The position numbers and the translations under genes were made by a program. Below are positions 45,617-56,600 of a DNA stretch of 64,000 nt, in pieces. The notes under the pieces were generated by a model that saw only the letters and a program-made list of their open reading frames with translations, did not search any database and was not told the origin of the DNA. The number at the start of each line of letters is the position of its first letter. Position 1 is the stretch's first letter. The DNA comes from Bacillota bacterium (GTDB lineage Bacteria > Bacillota_I > Bacilli_A > Izemoplasmatales > UBA1188), in assembly GCA_023410715.1 (NCBI GenBank), contig JAEYPN010000017.1:110762-174761 (forward strand). The letters are read 5' to 3'.

Positions 45617-47686
45617 ATGAAAGACAAGATTTTAGAGATCATTAAGCAATACGAAAATGGAGTAGATGTTAACACCATGAAAAATGCTTTAAATATAAAA
45701 GATATGCAAGATTTTAAAGCCATGATTCAAAATCTATGTCTTTTAGAGGACGAGGGGAAAATTATTAACATTGAAGATAGATTTAATCTTATTGAAAGAG
45801 AAGGTTATTTTCAAGGAATATTAGAGGTTAAAAAAGGTGACTTCGGTTTTGTTTTACAAGAAACTGATGATATATTTGTTAGAAGACATAATTTTAATTC
45901 AGCGCAGGATGGCGATTTAGTCTTTGGTCGTATTTTAAAACGCGATGAAGGAGAAATTATTAAGGTTGTAAACCGTAAAAGAGATTATGTTATTGGTAAA
46001 CTTATTAAAAAGAAAAATGTTTATATAATAGCTTGTAAAGATAAAAGTGATATTGAGTTTATTGTTAAAGGTGAAGTCAAAGCTAAAGAAGGTTCAATTG
46101 TTAAAGCTGATATCACTAGATATAAAGGTAACTATTTGGTTGAATGTAAAATATCAGAAGTACTAGGGCAGGGTAATAGCTTTGATGTAGTAGTTAAAGA
46201 AGAAATAATTAACGCAGCTGTTAGTAGCGAGTTTCCTATAGCTGTTAAAAATGAGCTTGAAAGTATTCCTGATGAGGTAAGTATAGATGAATTAAAGGAC
46301 AGACTTGATTTAACTAATGATTTAATCTTTACAATTGATGGAGACGATGCTAAGGACTTTGATGACGCTGTTAGCTTAACAAAAGATAAATATTATACTT
46401 TAGGTGTTCATATCGCCGATGTATCATATTATGTTAAAGATAATACTGCTTTAAATACTGAAGCTTTAAATCGTGGCACATCAATTTATTTAGCTAATCA
46501 GGTAATTCCGATGTTACCATTTAAGTTATCTAATGGCATTTGTTCATTAAATCCAAATGTTATAAGACTTACTTTATCATGCATTATTAGAATTGATTTT
46601 AATGGTAACATTTTAGGATATGAAATAAAAAAATCAGCGATTAAATCTAAATATAGAATGACTTATAATAAAGTCAATGCGATTTTAAAAGATGATGAAA
46701 AGCTTGTAAATGAATATCAAGAGATTGTAAGTACAATTAATGATATGTATGAATTAGCACAGATTTTAAAAAAGAGAAGAGAAAGCAAAGGTTCAATTAA
46801 TTTTGAAACCAAAGAAATTAAATTTAAACTTACTGATGGTGTTCCAACTGATATCGTTATTCTAGGTGATGGAATATCAGAAGGCATTATTGAAGAATTT
46901 ATGATTTTAGCAAACGAAATGGTTGCGACTTATTTTATGACGAATAATTTACCATTTGTTTATAGAATTCATGAAAAACCTGATTATTCAAAATTAGAAG
47001 AACTAAAGAAAATTGTTAATAATTTTGAGTTAAAGTCACTAAAGAAAGTTGATGTAACAGACATAACTCTTTTCCATTTTCAAAATCTGCTTAAAGAAGC
47101 TAAAGAAAAAGGTATTGAACCATTAATCAATACTTTAGCTTTAAGAACAATGCAAAAAGCACGATATCAAACAAAAAATGTTGGACATTATGGTTTAGCA
47201 TTAGTTAATTATTCACATTTTACTTCACCAATTAGAAGATATCCCGATTTAATAGGCCATAGAGTTATTCATGATTTACTTTTTAAAGAAAATGAGACAA
47301 AAAAAGAATATTATGATACAATATTAGATGAGATTTCCTTAAAGAATTCTTTATCTGAAAAAGTAGCCGTGGATTTAGAACGTAATATTAGTGATATTGC
47401 GGCTGCTTACTATATGGAAAGCAAGACTAATGATATATATAGGGGAATAATTTCTACTATCATGAGCTTTGGAATGTTCGTTGAACTAGAAAATACGATT
47501 GATGGTTTAATTAGCAATTATACTCTACCTAATTATTTTGAATATCAAGAAAATAAGAAATGTTATTATGACAATAAAAACCATATTACATACTCTTTTG
47601 GTGATATAGTATTAGTCAAGGTTCAATCAGTTATAAAGGAAGAAGGAAAAATCAATTTTACCCTGATTAAGAAGGTGAAACCGTGA
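45617..47686 (+). CDS. rnr: Ribonuclease R
   Basis: RNase R is a processive 3'-5' exonuclease that degrades structured RNA and works with SmpB-tmRNA in quality control. The 689-residue protein has an N-terminal helix-turn-helix-like region, cold-shock domains, the RNB catalytic motif TIDGDDAKDFDDAV, NYSHFTSPIRRYPDLIGHR and a C-terminal S1 domain. ATG at 45617 follows AAAGGAAG; an earlier ATG at 45581 lies in the terminator. Its stop overlaps the smpB start by four bases (GTGA). Confidence 0.96.
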   Translation: MKDKILEIIKQYENGVDVNTMKNALNIKDMQDFKAMIQNLCLLEDEGKIINIEDRFNLIEREGYFQGILEVKKGDFGFVLQETDDIFVRRHNFNSAQDGDLVFGRILKRDEGEIIKVVNRKRDYVIGKLIKKKNVYIIACKDKSDIEFIVKGEVKAKEGSIVKADITRYKGNYLVECKISEVLGQGNSFDVVVKEEIINAAVSSEFPIAVKNELESIPDEVSIDELKDRLDLTNDLIFTIDGDDAKDFDDAVSLTKDKYYTLGVHIADVSYYVKDNTALNTEALNRGTSIYLANQVIPMLPFKLSNGICSLNPNVIRLTLSCIIRIDFNGNILGYEIKKSAIKSKYRMTYNKVNAILKDDEKLVNEYQEIVSTINDMYELAQILKKRRESKGSINFETKEIKFKLTDGVPTDIVILGDGISEGIIEEFMILANEMVATYFMTNNLPFVYRIHEKPDYSKLEELKKIVNNFELKSLKKVDVTDITLFHFQNLLKEAKEKGIEPLINTLALRTMQKARYQTKNVGHYGLALVNYSHFTSPIRRYPDLIGHRVIHDLLFKENETKKEYYDTILDEISLKNSLSEKVAVDLERNISDIAAAYYMESKTNDIYRGIISTIMSFGMFVELENTIDGLISNYTLPNYFEYQENKKCYYDNKNHITYSFGDIVLVKVQSVIKEEGKINFTLIKKVKP

Positions 47687-48132
47687 AAGTAATAGCATCT
47701 AACAAGAAAGTTGCTCATGATTATTTTATTCTTGATTCTTTTGAAGCTGGTATCGTTTTAAAAGGAACAGAGATTAAATCAGTCCGCTTAGGGAAAGTTA
47801 ACATTAATGATTCTTATGCAAGGATTAAAGATTATGAATGTTTCTTAGTTAATTCGCATATAGCTAAATATGCCTTTGGTAATATCTTTAATCACGATGA
47901 AACTAGAGAAAGAAAACTACTTTTAACTAAACATGAAATTATTAGGTTATTTAGTAAAATTAAAACTGATAATTTGACTTTAATACCAACAAAAGTTTAT
48001 ATTAAAGATGGTTTTTGTAAGGTTGAACTTGCTTTATGTAAAGGTAAAAAATTACATGATAAACGTGATGATCAAAAAGCAAAAGATCAAAAGGAACGTT
48101 TAGAGAAAACAATAAAAAATTACCGCGATTAA
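47683..48132 (+). CDS. smpB: tmRNA-binding protein SmpB
   Basis: SmpB delivers tmRNA to stalled ribosomes. The 149-residue protein starts with GTG overlapping the rnr stop. It shows NKKVAHDYFILDSFEAGIVL, GTEIKSVRLGKVNINDSYA, and the C-terminal tail GKKLHDKRDDQKAKDQKERL that reads the empty mRNA channel. The tmRNA gene follows 11 bases after its stop. A small hairpin (48120-48138, no T-run) spans the stop codon and may mark the tmRNA precursor processing region. Confidence 0.97.
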   Translation: MKVIASNKKVAHDYFILDSFEAGIVLKGTEIKSVRLGKVNINDSYARIKDYECFLVNSHIAKYAFGNIFNHDETRERKLLLTKHEIIRLFSKIKTDNLTLIPTKVYIKDGFCKVELALCKGKKLHDKRDDQKAKDQKERLEKTIKNYRD

Positions 48133-48143
48133 CGGTAATATAT

Positions 48144-48486
48144 GGGGCTGTTTTGGATTCGACAGGGTAGTTTAGGGCTTTATAAGCACGTCTATGGCGA
48201 TAGTAAAACGTATCGGTTATAATAACCGGCAAAACAAATTACGCTTTCGCAGCTTAAGAAGAAGTTGCGTCCTAATTTATTAAATCCTACATTAATATTT
48301 TAGGAACAGACAGTAGGGTATATTTGGAAGGCGCAGCCATAGCTGACCAAATGAATTTAATAGGGCTAGTATTACATGAGGGTGTTTATCTCCGTGTGTA
48401 ATATGAAAACAAATGATAAAATAAACGTGTAGAAGGTAAAGTGCCTTTTATTTTGGACGGGGGTTCGAATCCCCCCAGCTCCACCA
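48144..48486 (+). ncRNA. ssrA: tmRNA
   Basis: The tRNA-like ends pair GGGGCTG (48144) with CAGCTCC and an encoded ACCA at 48483-48486. The T-arm GGGTTCGAATCCCC and the 5' GGATTCGACAGGG block are typical. The tag frame ends at 48255-48257 (TAA) and reads GKTNYAFAA if GGC at 48228 is the resume codon. The tag is short, and its AFAA end differs from the common ALAA. The exact resume codon is inferred. With smpB and rnr upstream, this is the trans-translation module. Its 3' end is a classic integration target and borders the accessory island. Confidence 0.96.
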
Positions 48487-48498
48487 TATTGAATGCAT

Positions 48499-48529
48499 AG
48501 GTTTGATACAAAGTTATCAAGCCTTTTTT
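48499..48529 (+). terminator. Terminator after tmRNA
   Basis: Stem AGGTTTGATA/TATCAAGCCT (one G-U pair) with loop CAAAGT and a T-run, 12 bases after the CCA end. Confidence 0.85.
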
Positions 48530-48790
48530 CTTTGGCAGAAAGGGATAAAACTCCTATCCGCCAGTTTTAAAGAGATCAGTAATAATCGGATTTTAGGCTA
48601 ATTGATTGTCTCTTTTTCTTTTTAAAAACTACTTTTGAACGATTAGTCAACAATTGAACGATTATGGCTAGTTTTGAATGATTATACAACTTTTGAACGA
48701 TTTGATAGTTTTCACTCTATAAAACATGAGGACTATAATTGTCTAAAGAAAAAAATGAGTCAATTTTCATATCAAACGGAACGGTTTTAG
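48530..48790. other. Non-coding leader region of the BREX island
   Basis: No gene is supported here. It contains a terminator-like hairpin (AAAGAGA at 48569 with TCTCTTT at 48609, T-rich tail), the four phased repeats listed separately, a lone TATAAT at 48734-48739 without a good -35, and a small AACGG duplication near 48777-48785. A copy of the tmRNA 3' end was looked for here and not found. Confidence 0.6.
48633..48703 (+). repeat. Four phased direct repeats upstream of BREX
   Basis: Four copies of a TTGAACGATT core occur at 48635, 48654, 48674 and 48693 (third copy TTGAATGATT), spaced 19, 20 and 19 bases. Most are preceded by TT and followed by A or T. The spacing is close to two DNA turns, so all copies face the same side. 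They lie about 90-160 bases upstream of the BREX -35. A regulator-binding array is the natural reading, but none is identified. Confidence 0.8.
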
Positions 48791-48819
48791 TTGCTGTTTT
48801 TTAAATTTTAATGTATAAT
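48791..48819 (+). promoter_or_regulatory. BREX operon promoter
   Basis: TTGCTG and TATAAT (48814-48819) with a 17-base spacer lie 37 bases before the brxA GTG start. It is among the best promoter matches in the window. Confidence 0.8.
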
Positions 48820-48855
48820 AAACGTATAGAATTTTATAAAAAGGAGGAATACTTT

Positions 48856-49461
48856 GTGAATAAAAAACAATATTCGTCTTCAATTAAGAAAACGCCATTC
48901 AAATATATTATTACAAAAAAAATAGCAAAGTTAATGCTTGATGGTTTTGATCGTAATGAAATTTATAAAAAATGTTTTGATGAGAACTATATTGAGATAG
49001 ATTCTACTCAGCGACGTAAAGAAGTTACAAACGTTATTTATGAAAGACTGTTAGAACTAGATAAATACTTACTAGAATGGTTTTACAATGGAGATGTCAT
49101 AACTTCTAAATTTTTATTAGTATATGCGATAGCTAAGAATGACCCATTATTTTTTGATTTTATGTTTGAAGTATATAGAGATGCATTGCTAAAAGAAAAA
49201 AATTATATTTCCATTGATGACTTTGATATTTTCTTTGAGTCAAAAAAAGAAATAAACAATGTAGTAGCTGAATGGGGACATTTTACAATAGATCAATTAT
49301 CCAAAGGATATAGAAATATAATAGTTGAATCTGGATTAGGACATAGAATGAAAAAAAATATTGTTGCTGATAAAGCTATGATTCATCCCAACGTGGAAGA
49401 GCATATAAAATTAATTAAAGATACTGAATATCTACAAGCGTTGCTAGGGGAGGATAAATAA
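48856..49461 (+). CDS. brxA: BREX protein BrxA (DUF1819)
   Basis: BrxA is the first gene of type 1 BREX phage-defence operons. The 201-residue protein matches the small DUF1819 family in size and order, with blocks PFKYIITKKIAKLMLDGFDR and GHFTIDQLSKGYRNIIVESG. BrxA homologues have a winged-helix-like DNA-binding fold by published work. GTG at 48856 is chosen because AAGGAGG is at 48841-48847; the ATG at 48811 overlaps the -10. Its stop overlaps the brxB start by one base. Confidence 0.9.
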   Translation: MNKKQYSSSIKKTPFKYIITKKIAKLMLDGFDRNEIYKKCFDENYIEIDSTQRRKEVTNVIYERLLELDKYLLEWFYNGDVITSKFLLVYAIAKNDPLFFDFMFEVYRDALLKEKNYISIDDFDIFFESKKEINNVVAEWGHFTIDQLSKGYRNIIVESGLGHRMKKNIVADKAMIHPNVEEHIKLIKDTEYLQALLGEDK

Positions 49462-50057
49462 TGAAAGAAAGAAGTTTAGTTGATCGTTTCATTGAGTTTG
49501 AAGATAGAATGATTTCTGTTGAATCGCTAACTAAGTATGGAACGGCAAATGACTTAAAGTTTTACATTTTCGATTACAATCCTCAAGATGAAATTACTAT
49601 TAGAAGTGAAGTAAAGAAAATCAAAGGAAGAAATCCAAATATTGTTGAGTTTGATTTATATGAAATGATGTTAGAAATCATTGAAGAACAAGGCTATACA
49701 CAAGATGTAATTTTAGCTGAAAAAGATTATGAAAAACAACACTTACTATCTGAGATATTCCAACCAATTTTATCTGTTGAAGAAGATGATAATGATTTTC
49801 TTAATAAGTTTAAGGAAGTAAAAGATGATGGGACTAAAATTATATTAGTAACTGGTGTTGGTAAATCATACCCAATTATTCGGAGTCACACAATATTAAA
49901 TAATCTACAAAATATTTTTAGACGAAATCCGGTTGTAATGATGTACCCTGGTAGATACGAAACAAAAAAAGCAATGACTTTAAGACTATTTGACAGATTA
50001 GATGATGATAATTACTATAGAGCATTTCCATTAGTTGAAAGGAGATTAACCAAATGA
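49461..50057 (+). CDS. brxB: BREX protein BrxB (DUF1788)
   Basis: The 198-residue protein matches the DUF1788 family and lies in the standard second position of type 1 BREX. Recognisable blocks are RFIEFEDRMISVESL near the start, LVTGVGKSYPIIRSHTILNN, and VMMYPGRYETKKAMTLRLF near the C-terminus. Its biochemical role is not established, although it is needed for defence in studied systems. It overlaps brxA by one base and brxC by four bases (ATGA). Confidence 0.92.
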   Translation: MKERSLVDRFIEFEDRMISVESLTKYGTANDLKFYIFDYNPQDEITIRSEVKKIKGRNPNIVEFDLYEMMLEIIEEQGYTQDVILAEKDYEKQHLLSEIFQPILSVEEDDNDFLNKFKEVKDDGTKIILVTGVGKSYPIIRSHTILNNLQNIFRRNPVVMMYPGRYETKKAMTLRLFDRLDDDNYYRAFPLVERRLTK

Positions 50058-53000
50058 TTATTAAAGATTTATTTAAAAAACCTATTGATAGAAGTATTCA
50101 AGGTGTTGTAACGATTGGTAATGAAGATATCGACCAAAAGTGGATGGAATTAGATGAGTATGTATGTACTGAAGAAATTATAAAACAATTTAGGATATTT
50201 TTTAAAAAATACCGAGAATCTATTGTAAATCCAACTGAAAAAATGGCAGCTTGGATTACCGGTTTTTTTGGATCTGGTAAATCTCACTTTCTTAAAACTT
50301 TAGGTTATATTCTAGAAAATGAGACTGTTAATGGGGTTCGTTCTGTAGATTTCTTTAAAGAAAAGATTCATGATCAAATGCTTTTAGCAGATATGGAAAA
50401 AAGCGCAACAGCTAATAATAAAGTTGTTCTTTTCAATATAGATTCAAAAGCAAAATCTGACTCAAAAAATAAAACACAAGCAATTATGGATATTATGCTT
50501 AGAGCATTTAATGAATCTATTGGATATTGTGGGGATAGACCTTGGGTAGCGGATTTAGAAAGAATGCTTGATGAAGAGGATCTATTAGATCAATTTGTTG
50601 CAAAATTTGAAGAATCTTCAAAACGCGAATGGAAGACAAATCGATCTAAGGCTGCCCTCAATAAAAAACACATTGTGGATGCACTTGTTGAAGTTAGAAA
50701 TGTCCCTAGGGAAGATGCTGAAAAATATGTGGAAGACCAAATTATTAATTATACAAACTCAACAGAAGAATTTGCAAAAATTGTAAATTCATATTGTAAG
50801 AAGAATAAAACTAGAGTAGTTTTCTTAATGGACGAGGTTGGCCAATTTATTGGAGATAATACGCAGTTGATGCTAAATCTTCAAACATGTGTTGAGGATT
50901 TAGGGAAATATTGCCGTGGTCAAGCTTGGGTTGTAGTTACATCTCAACAAGAACTAAAAGCTATGATTGATTCAACAAAAGATAAACAACAAGACTTTTC
51001 TAAAATTCAAGCAAGATTTGATACTCGTATACTATTATCTGGAGCAGAGGCCGGAGAAGTTATTAAAAAACGTATTCTTGATAAAAAGGAAACAGCTATT
51101 GATCCATTAAAATCCTTATATGATGGTAGTGCAAATAAAATATCTAATTTAATTATGTTTGAAGGTGCTCCAACTTGGAGTGGTTACAAAGGTGCTGATG
51201 AATTCAAAGATGTTTATCCGTTTGTACCATATCAATTTGAATTATTACAGAAAGTTTTCACTGCTATCCGCGAACATGGTATGTCTGAAGGTAAACATTT
51301 AGCTCATTCAGAACGCTCTTTACTATCGGCATTCCAAGATTCAGCTAAGAAATTTGCAGAATCAAATACAAATATTCTAGTTCCATTTGATAGTTTTTAT
51401 TTAACGATTGAACAATTTATTGATTGGGATATCAAAACTGTGTTTTCATCAGCGGAAAATAAACCCACATTAAATGACTTTGACATAAGAGTTCTTCGAG
51501 TGCTATTCATGATTCTTCATGTAAAAGAAATGCCAGCAACACTTAATCGTATTGCTACTCTTTTAGTTGAGTCGATTGATGAAGATAAATTAATACTAAA
51601 GAATAAGATTGCCGAAAGTTTGAAACGCCTTGAAAAAGAAACGCTCATCCAAAAAAATGGCGATGAATATGATTTCTTAACAAATGCTGAACAAGATGTT
51701 AATAAGCAAATTAATCAAGTTGACTACAACGAAGGAGAAGTGAAGAGAACAATCCTTGAAATAGTCTATGATAAGGTATTTGAACTAACTAAATTTAGAT
51801 ACAAAAACCGTTATGATTTTTCTTTAAATAGATTCGTTGACGATGAGAATAAAGGTATCAACGCAGCTGATAACATTACGATTAAAGTATTAACTAATTT
51901 CACGGGAATGTCTGATACGACATCATTTGCTGCTGAATCAGCAAGAACTGGAGCTTTAGTGATAGATTTAACTCAAGGTGAGTTCATACCTGAACTTATT
52001 AGAGCTAATAGAATTTCAATCTTTAAACGAAATAACAGTGCAACTATGTCAGTTACAATGGCTGAGATTATGGCTAAAAAATCTGCTGAACTTTCTGAAA
52101 GATTAAGACGTGCTGAAGATATCATTCGTGAAGCATTACGTAGTGCAACAATCTACTATAATGGTAATGCTTTATCTATTAAAGAAAAAGATGGAAAAGA
52201 TCGTCTTACAGAAGCATTGAACGAAGTTGTAGAACAAGAATATTATCAATTAGGGCTGGTAAGCTATTTCTATAATGAACAAAAAGATGTTCTTAGCGTA
52301 TTTACAGACAATCAAAATGCTCTATTTGGATATGATATTTCTAAAGATGCAAATTATGCAGCTTATCTTGAAATTTTTATTAAGATTAAAAATGATAAAT
52401 CACTTTACAAAAAAACAACAATTAAAGCCTTATTAGACTATTTTGGGAAGAAGCCATTTGGTTGGAGAGATTTAGATGTTTTAGGTATGGTTGCTATATT
52501 ATTTAAGAATGAAATGGTCCAAATTTCTCGCCATGAAGTAGCTGTTAATATCAAAGATATTAACTTTAGAAATGACTTTGTGAAGAAAAATAACATTGAC
52601 ACAATGGTAGTAAGAACCCAAGAGAAAATTGATGATGCAATACTATATAAAGTTAAGCAAATTATGAATAACATCTATTCAGTCACTGTTGCAATGAAAG
52701 AAGCAGAAATGAAAAAGGATGTTTTAGACTTCTTTACAAAGAAAAAAGAATTCCTTTCAAATTTAAAAATTAAATATAGCGGAAAGCAATTTGCAGGAAG
52801 TGGGAGTATACCGACAATTTATACTGATATTGAAGCAATTTGTAAGACAATTGATACCTCAACAATTTTTAATGAAATCATAAATAGAAAAGACTCTCTC
52901 GAAAAGAATGCTGAGATTTTAGAACAACTAGAATCATTCTACAAAGAAGGTTCAAGTCAACAAAAAGTTTATAATGATGCATTAGAAATTGTCAGATGGT

Positions 53001-53617
53001 ATGATGATAATCATTCCTTATTCAACGGTTTAGAAAGTATTGAACCAGTTATCGATGAAATGGGCTCAATTTTAAGCATGGCTGTTCCATTTGCTAAGAT
53101 GACTCAATTAAGTAGTCTTGTTTTCCAAGCGAATCAAATTAAAGAACAAATTATAGAAGAAAAGTATAATAACGCCATTCGTTCTATAAATAATGACAAA
53201 GAAGAAATTAAAAAAGAATTGAATCCAGCTCTTGAGTCAAGTATTTCTGATAAGAAAAAATATAAGATCCAAGATAAGTTTGATGAGATTGAAAGAGTAT
53301 ATACGGCTTGGAATAACAGTATGTCTAAAAAGACACCAAACTTGGATGCATATATTTTATCAAGTCAAAATACAGTTAAGGACTTTAAAAAATACATTCA
53401 AAACATATTATCTGAAGTAGAACTACAAACTGAAACTGGTGATATAGTACCCCCAGTAATTCAAGAAGTTAAACGTAAAACAGTTAAAGTTATTAATTGT
53501 ATTCCAACTGCAAAGAAAAGGATTAAATCTAAAGAAGAAATTGAATCAATTCTTGATTATATTAAAGCTGAACTAGAAAAAGCTTTTGATAATAACGATG
53601 AGATCAACTTGGAATAA
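50054..53617 (+). CDS. brxC: BREX ATPase BrxC
   Basis: BrxC is the large P-loop ATPase of BREX. The 1187-residue protein has Walker A GFFGSGKSH at residues 70-78 and Walker B VVFLMDEVGQF with Asp260 and Glu261. A long helical C-terminal half (residues about 600-1180) with repeated charged segments follows. Length fits the family's 1,150-1,250. The ATPase motifs look intact. It overlaps brxB by four bases and is followed by pglX after 9 bases. Confidence 0.95.
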   Translation: MIIKDLFKKPIDRSIQGVVTIGNEDIDQKWMELDEYVCTEEIIKQFRIFFKKYRESIVNPTEKMAAWITGFFGSGKSHFLKTLGYILENETVNGVRSVDFFKEKIHDQMLLADMEKSATANNKVVLFNIDSKAKSDSKNKTQAIMDIMLRAFNESIGYCGDRPWVADLERMLDEEDLLDQFVAKFEESSKREWKTNRSKAALNKKHIVDALVEVRNVPREDAEKYVEDQIINYTNSTEEFAKIVNSYCKKNKTRVVFLMDEVGQFIGDNTQLMLNLQTCVEDLGKYCRGQAWVVVTSQQELKAMIDSTKDKQQDFSKIQARFDTRILLSGAEAGEVIKKRILDKKETAIDPLKSLYDGSANKISNLIMFEGAPTWSGYKGADEFKDVYPFVPYQFELLQKVFTAIREHGMSEGKHLAHSERSLLSAFQDSAKKFAESNTNILVPFDSFYLTIEQFIDWDIKTVFSSAENKPTLNDFDIRVLRVLFMILHVKEMPATLNRIATLLVESIDEDKLILKNKIAESLKRLEKETLIQKNGDEYDFLTNAEQDVNKQINQVDYNEGEVKRTILEIVYDKVFELTKFRYKNRYDFSLNRFVDDENKGINAADNITIKVLTNFTGMSDTTSFAAESARTGALVIDLTQGEFIPELIRANRISIFKRNNSATMSVTMAEIMAKKSAELSERLRRAEDIIREALRSATIYYNGNALSIKEKDGKDRLTEALNEVVEQEYYQLGLVSYFYNEQKDVLSVFTDNQNALFGYDISKDANYAAYLEIFIKIKNDKSLYKKTTIKALLDYFGKKPFGWRDLDVLGMVAILFKNEMVQISRHEVAVNIKDINFRNDFVKKNNIDTMVVRTQEKIDDAILYKVKQIMNNIYSVTVAMKEAEMKKDVLDFFTKKKEFLSNLKIKYSGKQFAGSGSIPTIYTDIEAICKTIDTSTIFNEIINRKDSLEKNAEILEQLESFYKEGSSQQKVYNDALEIVRWYDDNHSLFNGLESIEPVIDEMGSILSMAVPFAKMTQLSSLVFQANQIKEQIIEEKYNNAIRSINNDKEEIKKELNPALESSISDKKKYKIQDKFDEIERVYTAWNNSMSKKTPNLDAYILSSQNTVKDFKKYIQNILSEVELQTETGDIVPPVIQEVKRKTVKVINCIPTAKKRIKSKEEIESILDYIKAELEKAFDNNDEINLE

Positions 53618-53626
53618 GGAGGACAT

Positions 53627-56600
53627 ATGGATAAAAAAGCACTGCAATATTATGCCGTATGGGCTAAAAATAATCTTGAACAACAAATTGAGATATCATT
53701 AAAAACACTTGGTATAAACTCAGAAAAAGATATAAAAGAAGCTCGTAAAGTAGGTGATTTTACTATTATCGAAGGTGATATGAACTCCTATCCAGCAGAT
53801 ATAAAAGAAAAAAGAGACAATATTATTAAACTTATTAAAACAGACGGATATAAGCAAGTTGTCGAAGAATTTGCATATACCTGGTTTAATAGAATTATTG
53901 CATTAAGATTTATGGAGGTTCATGATTTCCTTCCGCACGGATTTAGAGTTCTATCTAGTCGTAATGGCGGAATTGAGCCAGAAATTATGAAAAACCTTAG
54001 CTTGATTAAGGATGAATTAGAAATAAATCTCGAATTTATTTCACCGCTATTATCACAAGGCAAAATAGATGAAGCATATTGCCATGTATTGTTCCACCAA
54101 TGTAAAGCATTAAGTGGTATTTTACCAATGCTCTTTTCAGAAGATCAAGATTATCTTGAGTTGTTACTTCCAAAAGTGCTTCTTAAAGGGGAAACCGTTA
54201 TAACTAAACTTCTTGAGATTAATGAAGAAGATTTTCTTAATGATGTAGAAGTAATTGGCTGGTTATATCAATTTTATATTTCTCAAAAGAAAGATGAAGT
54301 GTTTGAATCACAATCAATAATTACAAAGGATACATTACCTGCTGTTACTCAATTGTTTACTCCCGACTGGATTGTAAGGTATATGGTAGAAAACTCTGTA
54401 GGGCGAATCTGGTTGGAAAGCAATCCTAATTCACCATTAAAATCAAGTATGAAATATTACATTGAAGATGCTGACCAAGAAAATGTAGTTCAAAGAAAAC
54501 TCGATGAAATAAAGTATAACAATGTTAATTTAGAAGAAATAAGAATAATTGAACCATGTTGTGGGAGCGGACATATATTAGTCTATATTTTCGATCTTCT
54601 ATATAGAATGTATGATGAAAAAGGTTATATCAACCGAGAAATACCAACAATTATACTAAAAAACAATTTGGTTGGATTAGATGTAGACAAACGTGCAGCT
54701 CAACTTGCTTCCTTCTCACTTGTAATGAAAGCTAGAACTTTAAACTCTCGTTTTTTCAACACTAGTTATTATGTAAGGCCAAAAATATTTGAAATTTGGG
54801 ATTCAAGAACACTACTATCCATAAATTATGAAGCACAATTGAGAGAACTAAACTTATTATCAAATGAAGAAATTAAGAATATTAAATGGCTAGTTGAAAC
54901 CTTTAGATACGCTAAAACAATTGGATCTTTATTAAAAATTGAAAAGAAAAACTTTGATGAGATAGAAAGTATAATTGAAAAAGTTAAGAAACAAGGAGTT
55001 GCTACTATCTTCAATATGCAACTGTTAAATGAGGGTATTGATTGTTTAGAACATTTATTAGCTCAAGCGAAAGTAATGTCTGCAAAGTATGATGCAATGA
55101 TAACTAATCCTCCATATATTGGTTCATCTAATATGGAGAGCACTACCAAGGATTATTTATATGGAAATTATCCTAATAGCAAGGCTGATATGTTCGCAAT
55201 GTTCATGGAAACATCATTTGTAAAGAAACATGGATTTAGAGCAATAATAAACATGCAAGGATGGATGTTCCTTTCAAGTTACAAAAATCTAAGAAAAGAT
55301 TATATAGATACAAAAACATTTGTTTCTATGATTCATCTTGGAACTCATGCCTTTGACACAATTGGGGGGGATGTGGTAAATACTACTGCATTCATCACTA
55401 GAGAATTTAGATGTAAGGATAGTTATGGGAAATATATTAGTTTGACTGGAAAGGATAATAAAGAAATATCATTTTTGAATAATGATTACCCACTTTATAT
55501 TTTTAAACAATCAGACTTTAATGATTTTCCAGGTTATCAAATTGCATATTGGGCAAATAACGAAGTTAGACAGTGTTTTAGGCTAGAAAAAATTGAAGAG
55601 TATTATTTTTCAGACGGTAGAAATATCACTGGAAATAATAATAAATATTTACGTTATCATTGGGAAGTAGATAGAACTAAGATAGGAAAAAATAAAAAAT
55701 GGCTTAACTACGTTAAGGGTGGCGGATATCGAAAATGGTTTGGGAATATTATTGATGTAGTCGATTGGTCTGTTGAAGCAAGAACTTTTTATCGTAAAAA
55801 TTCATCTTCAAGAATTATAGAGGAATATTTATGGTATAAATCAGGGATTACTTGGAATTTAATAGCAAGCGGAAATGGATGCTTTAGATTAATGATAGGA
55901 GATAATACATTTGACATGGGCGGTCCAAGCGTATTTCCAAAGAATGATCAAGTAGATTTAATATATACATTAGCATTTTTAAACTCCAAAGTAGTATCAT
56001 TACTCAATAGTGTAGTAAACCAAACGATTAATTATCAGGTAGAACACATTTTATCTACACCGATTATTTTTTCAAGTAAAATACAAGAAAATGTTAATTT
56101 ATTAGCACAGGAGTGCATAAAAATTGTTAAAGAGGACTGGGATTCATTTGAAATTTCAAATGATTTTATAAGACATCCGCTTATAAAACATAATACTTTG
56201 TTATCTGAAACATATGAACTTTGGAGAAGATTAACAATAGATAGATTTGAAAAAGTAAAATCAAATGAAGAAAAGATTAATAGTTTATTTATAGATCTTT
56301 TCAATTTAAACAAAGAGTTAGATAGTAATGTTGATACAGAAAAAATTAGCATCACTTTAGCAGATGCGCAACGAGATGTTAAATCATTAATTTCATACTT
56401 GATTGGAATTGAAATGGGTAGATATTCCCTAGATATTGATGGAATAACGTATGCAGGTGGAGCATGGAATACTATGAATTACATTACTTTTTTACCAAAT
56501 GAAGAAGGTATTGTTCCTATATACAGTCAAATTGGTATGTCTGATGGCCTTACAGCAAAAATAATCCAAATAATTAAGATTATTTATTGCGATTATTATT

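Noticed and set aside
48002..48232. Minus-strand frame opposite smpB and tmRNA
   Set aside because: It is antisense to two clear genes, has no ribosome binding site and no recognisable protein pattern.
48456..48486. Separate tRNA gene at the 3' end of tmRNA
   Set aside because: The T-arm and acceptor belong to the tmRNA; its 5' half pairs with 48144-48150 and no anticodon arm lies between.
48633..48703. CRISPR array
   Set aside because: The repeats are only 10-13 bases with 7-10 base gaps, spacers are too short, and no cas gene is present.
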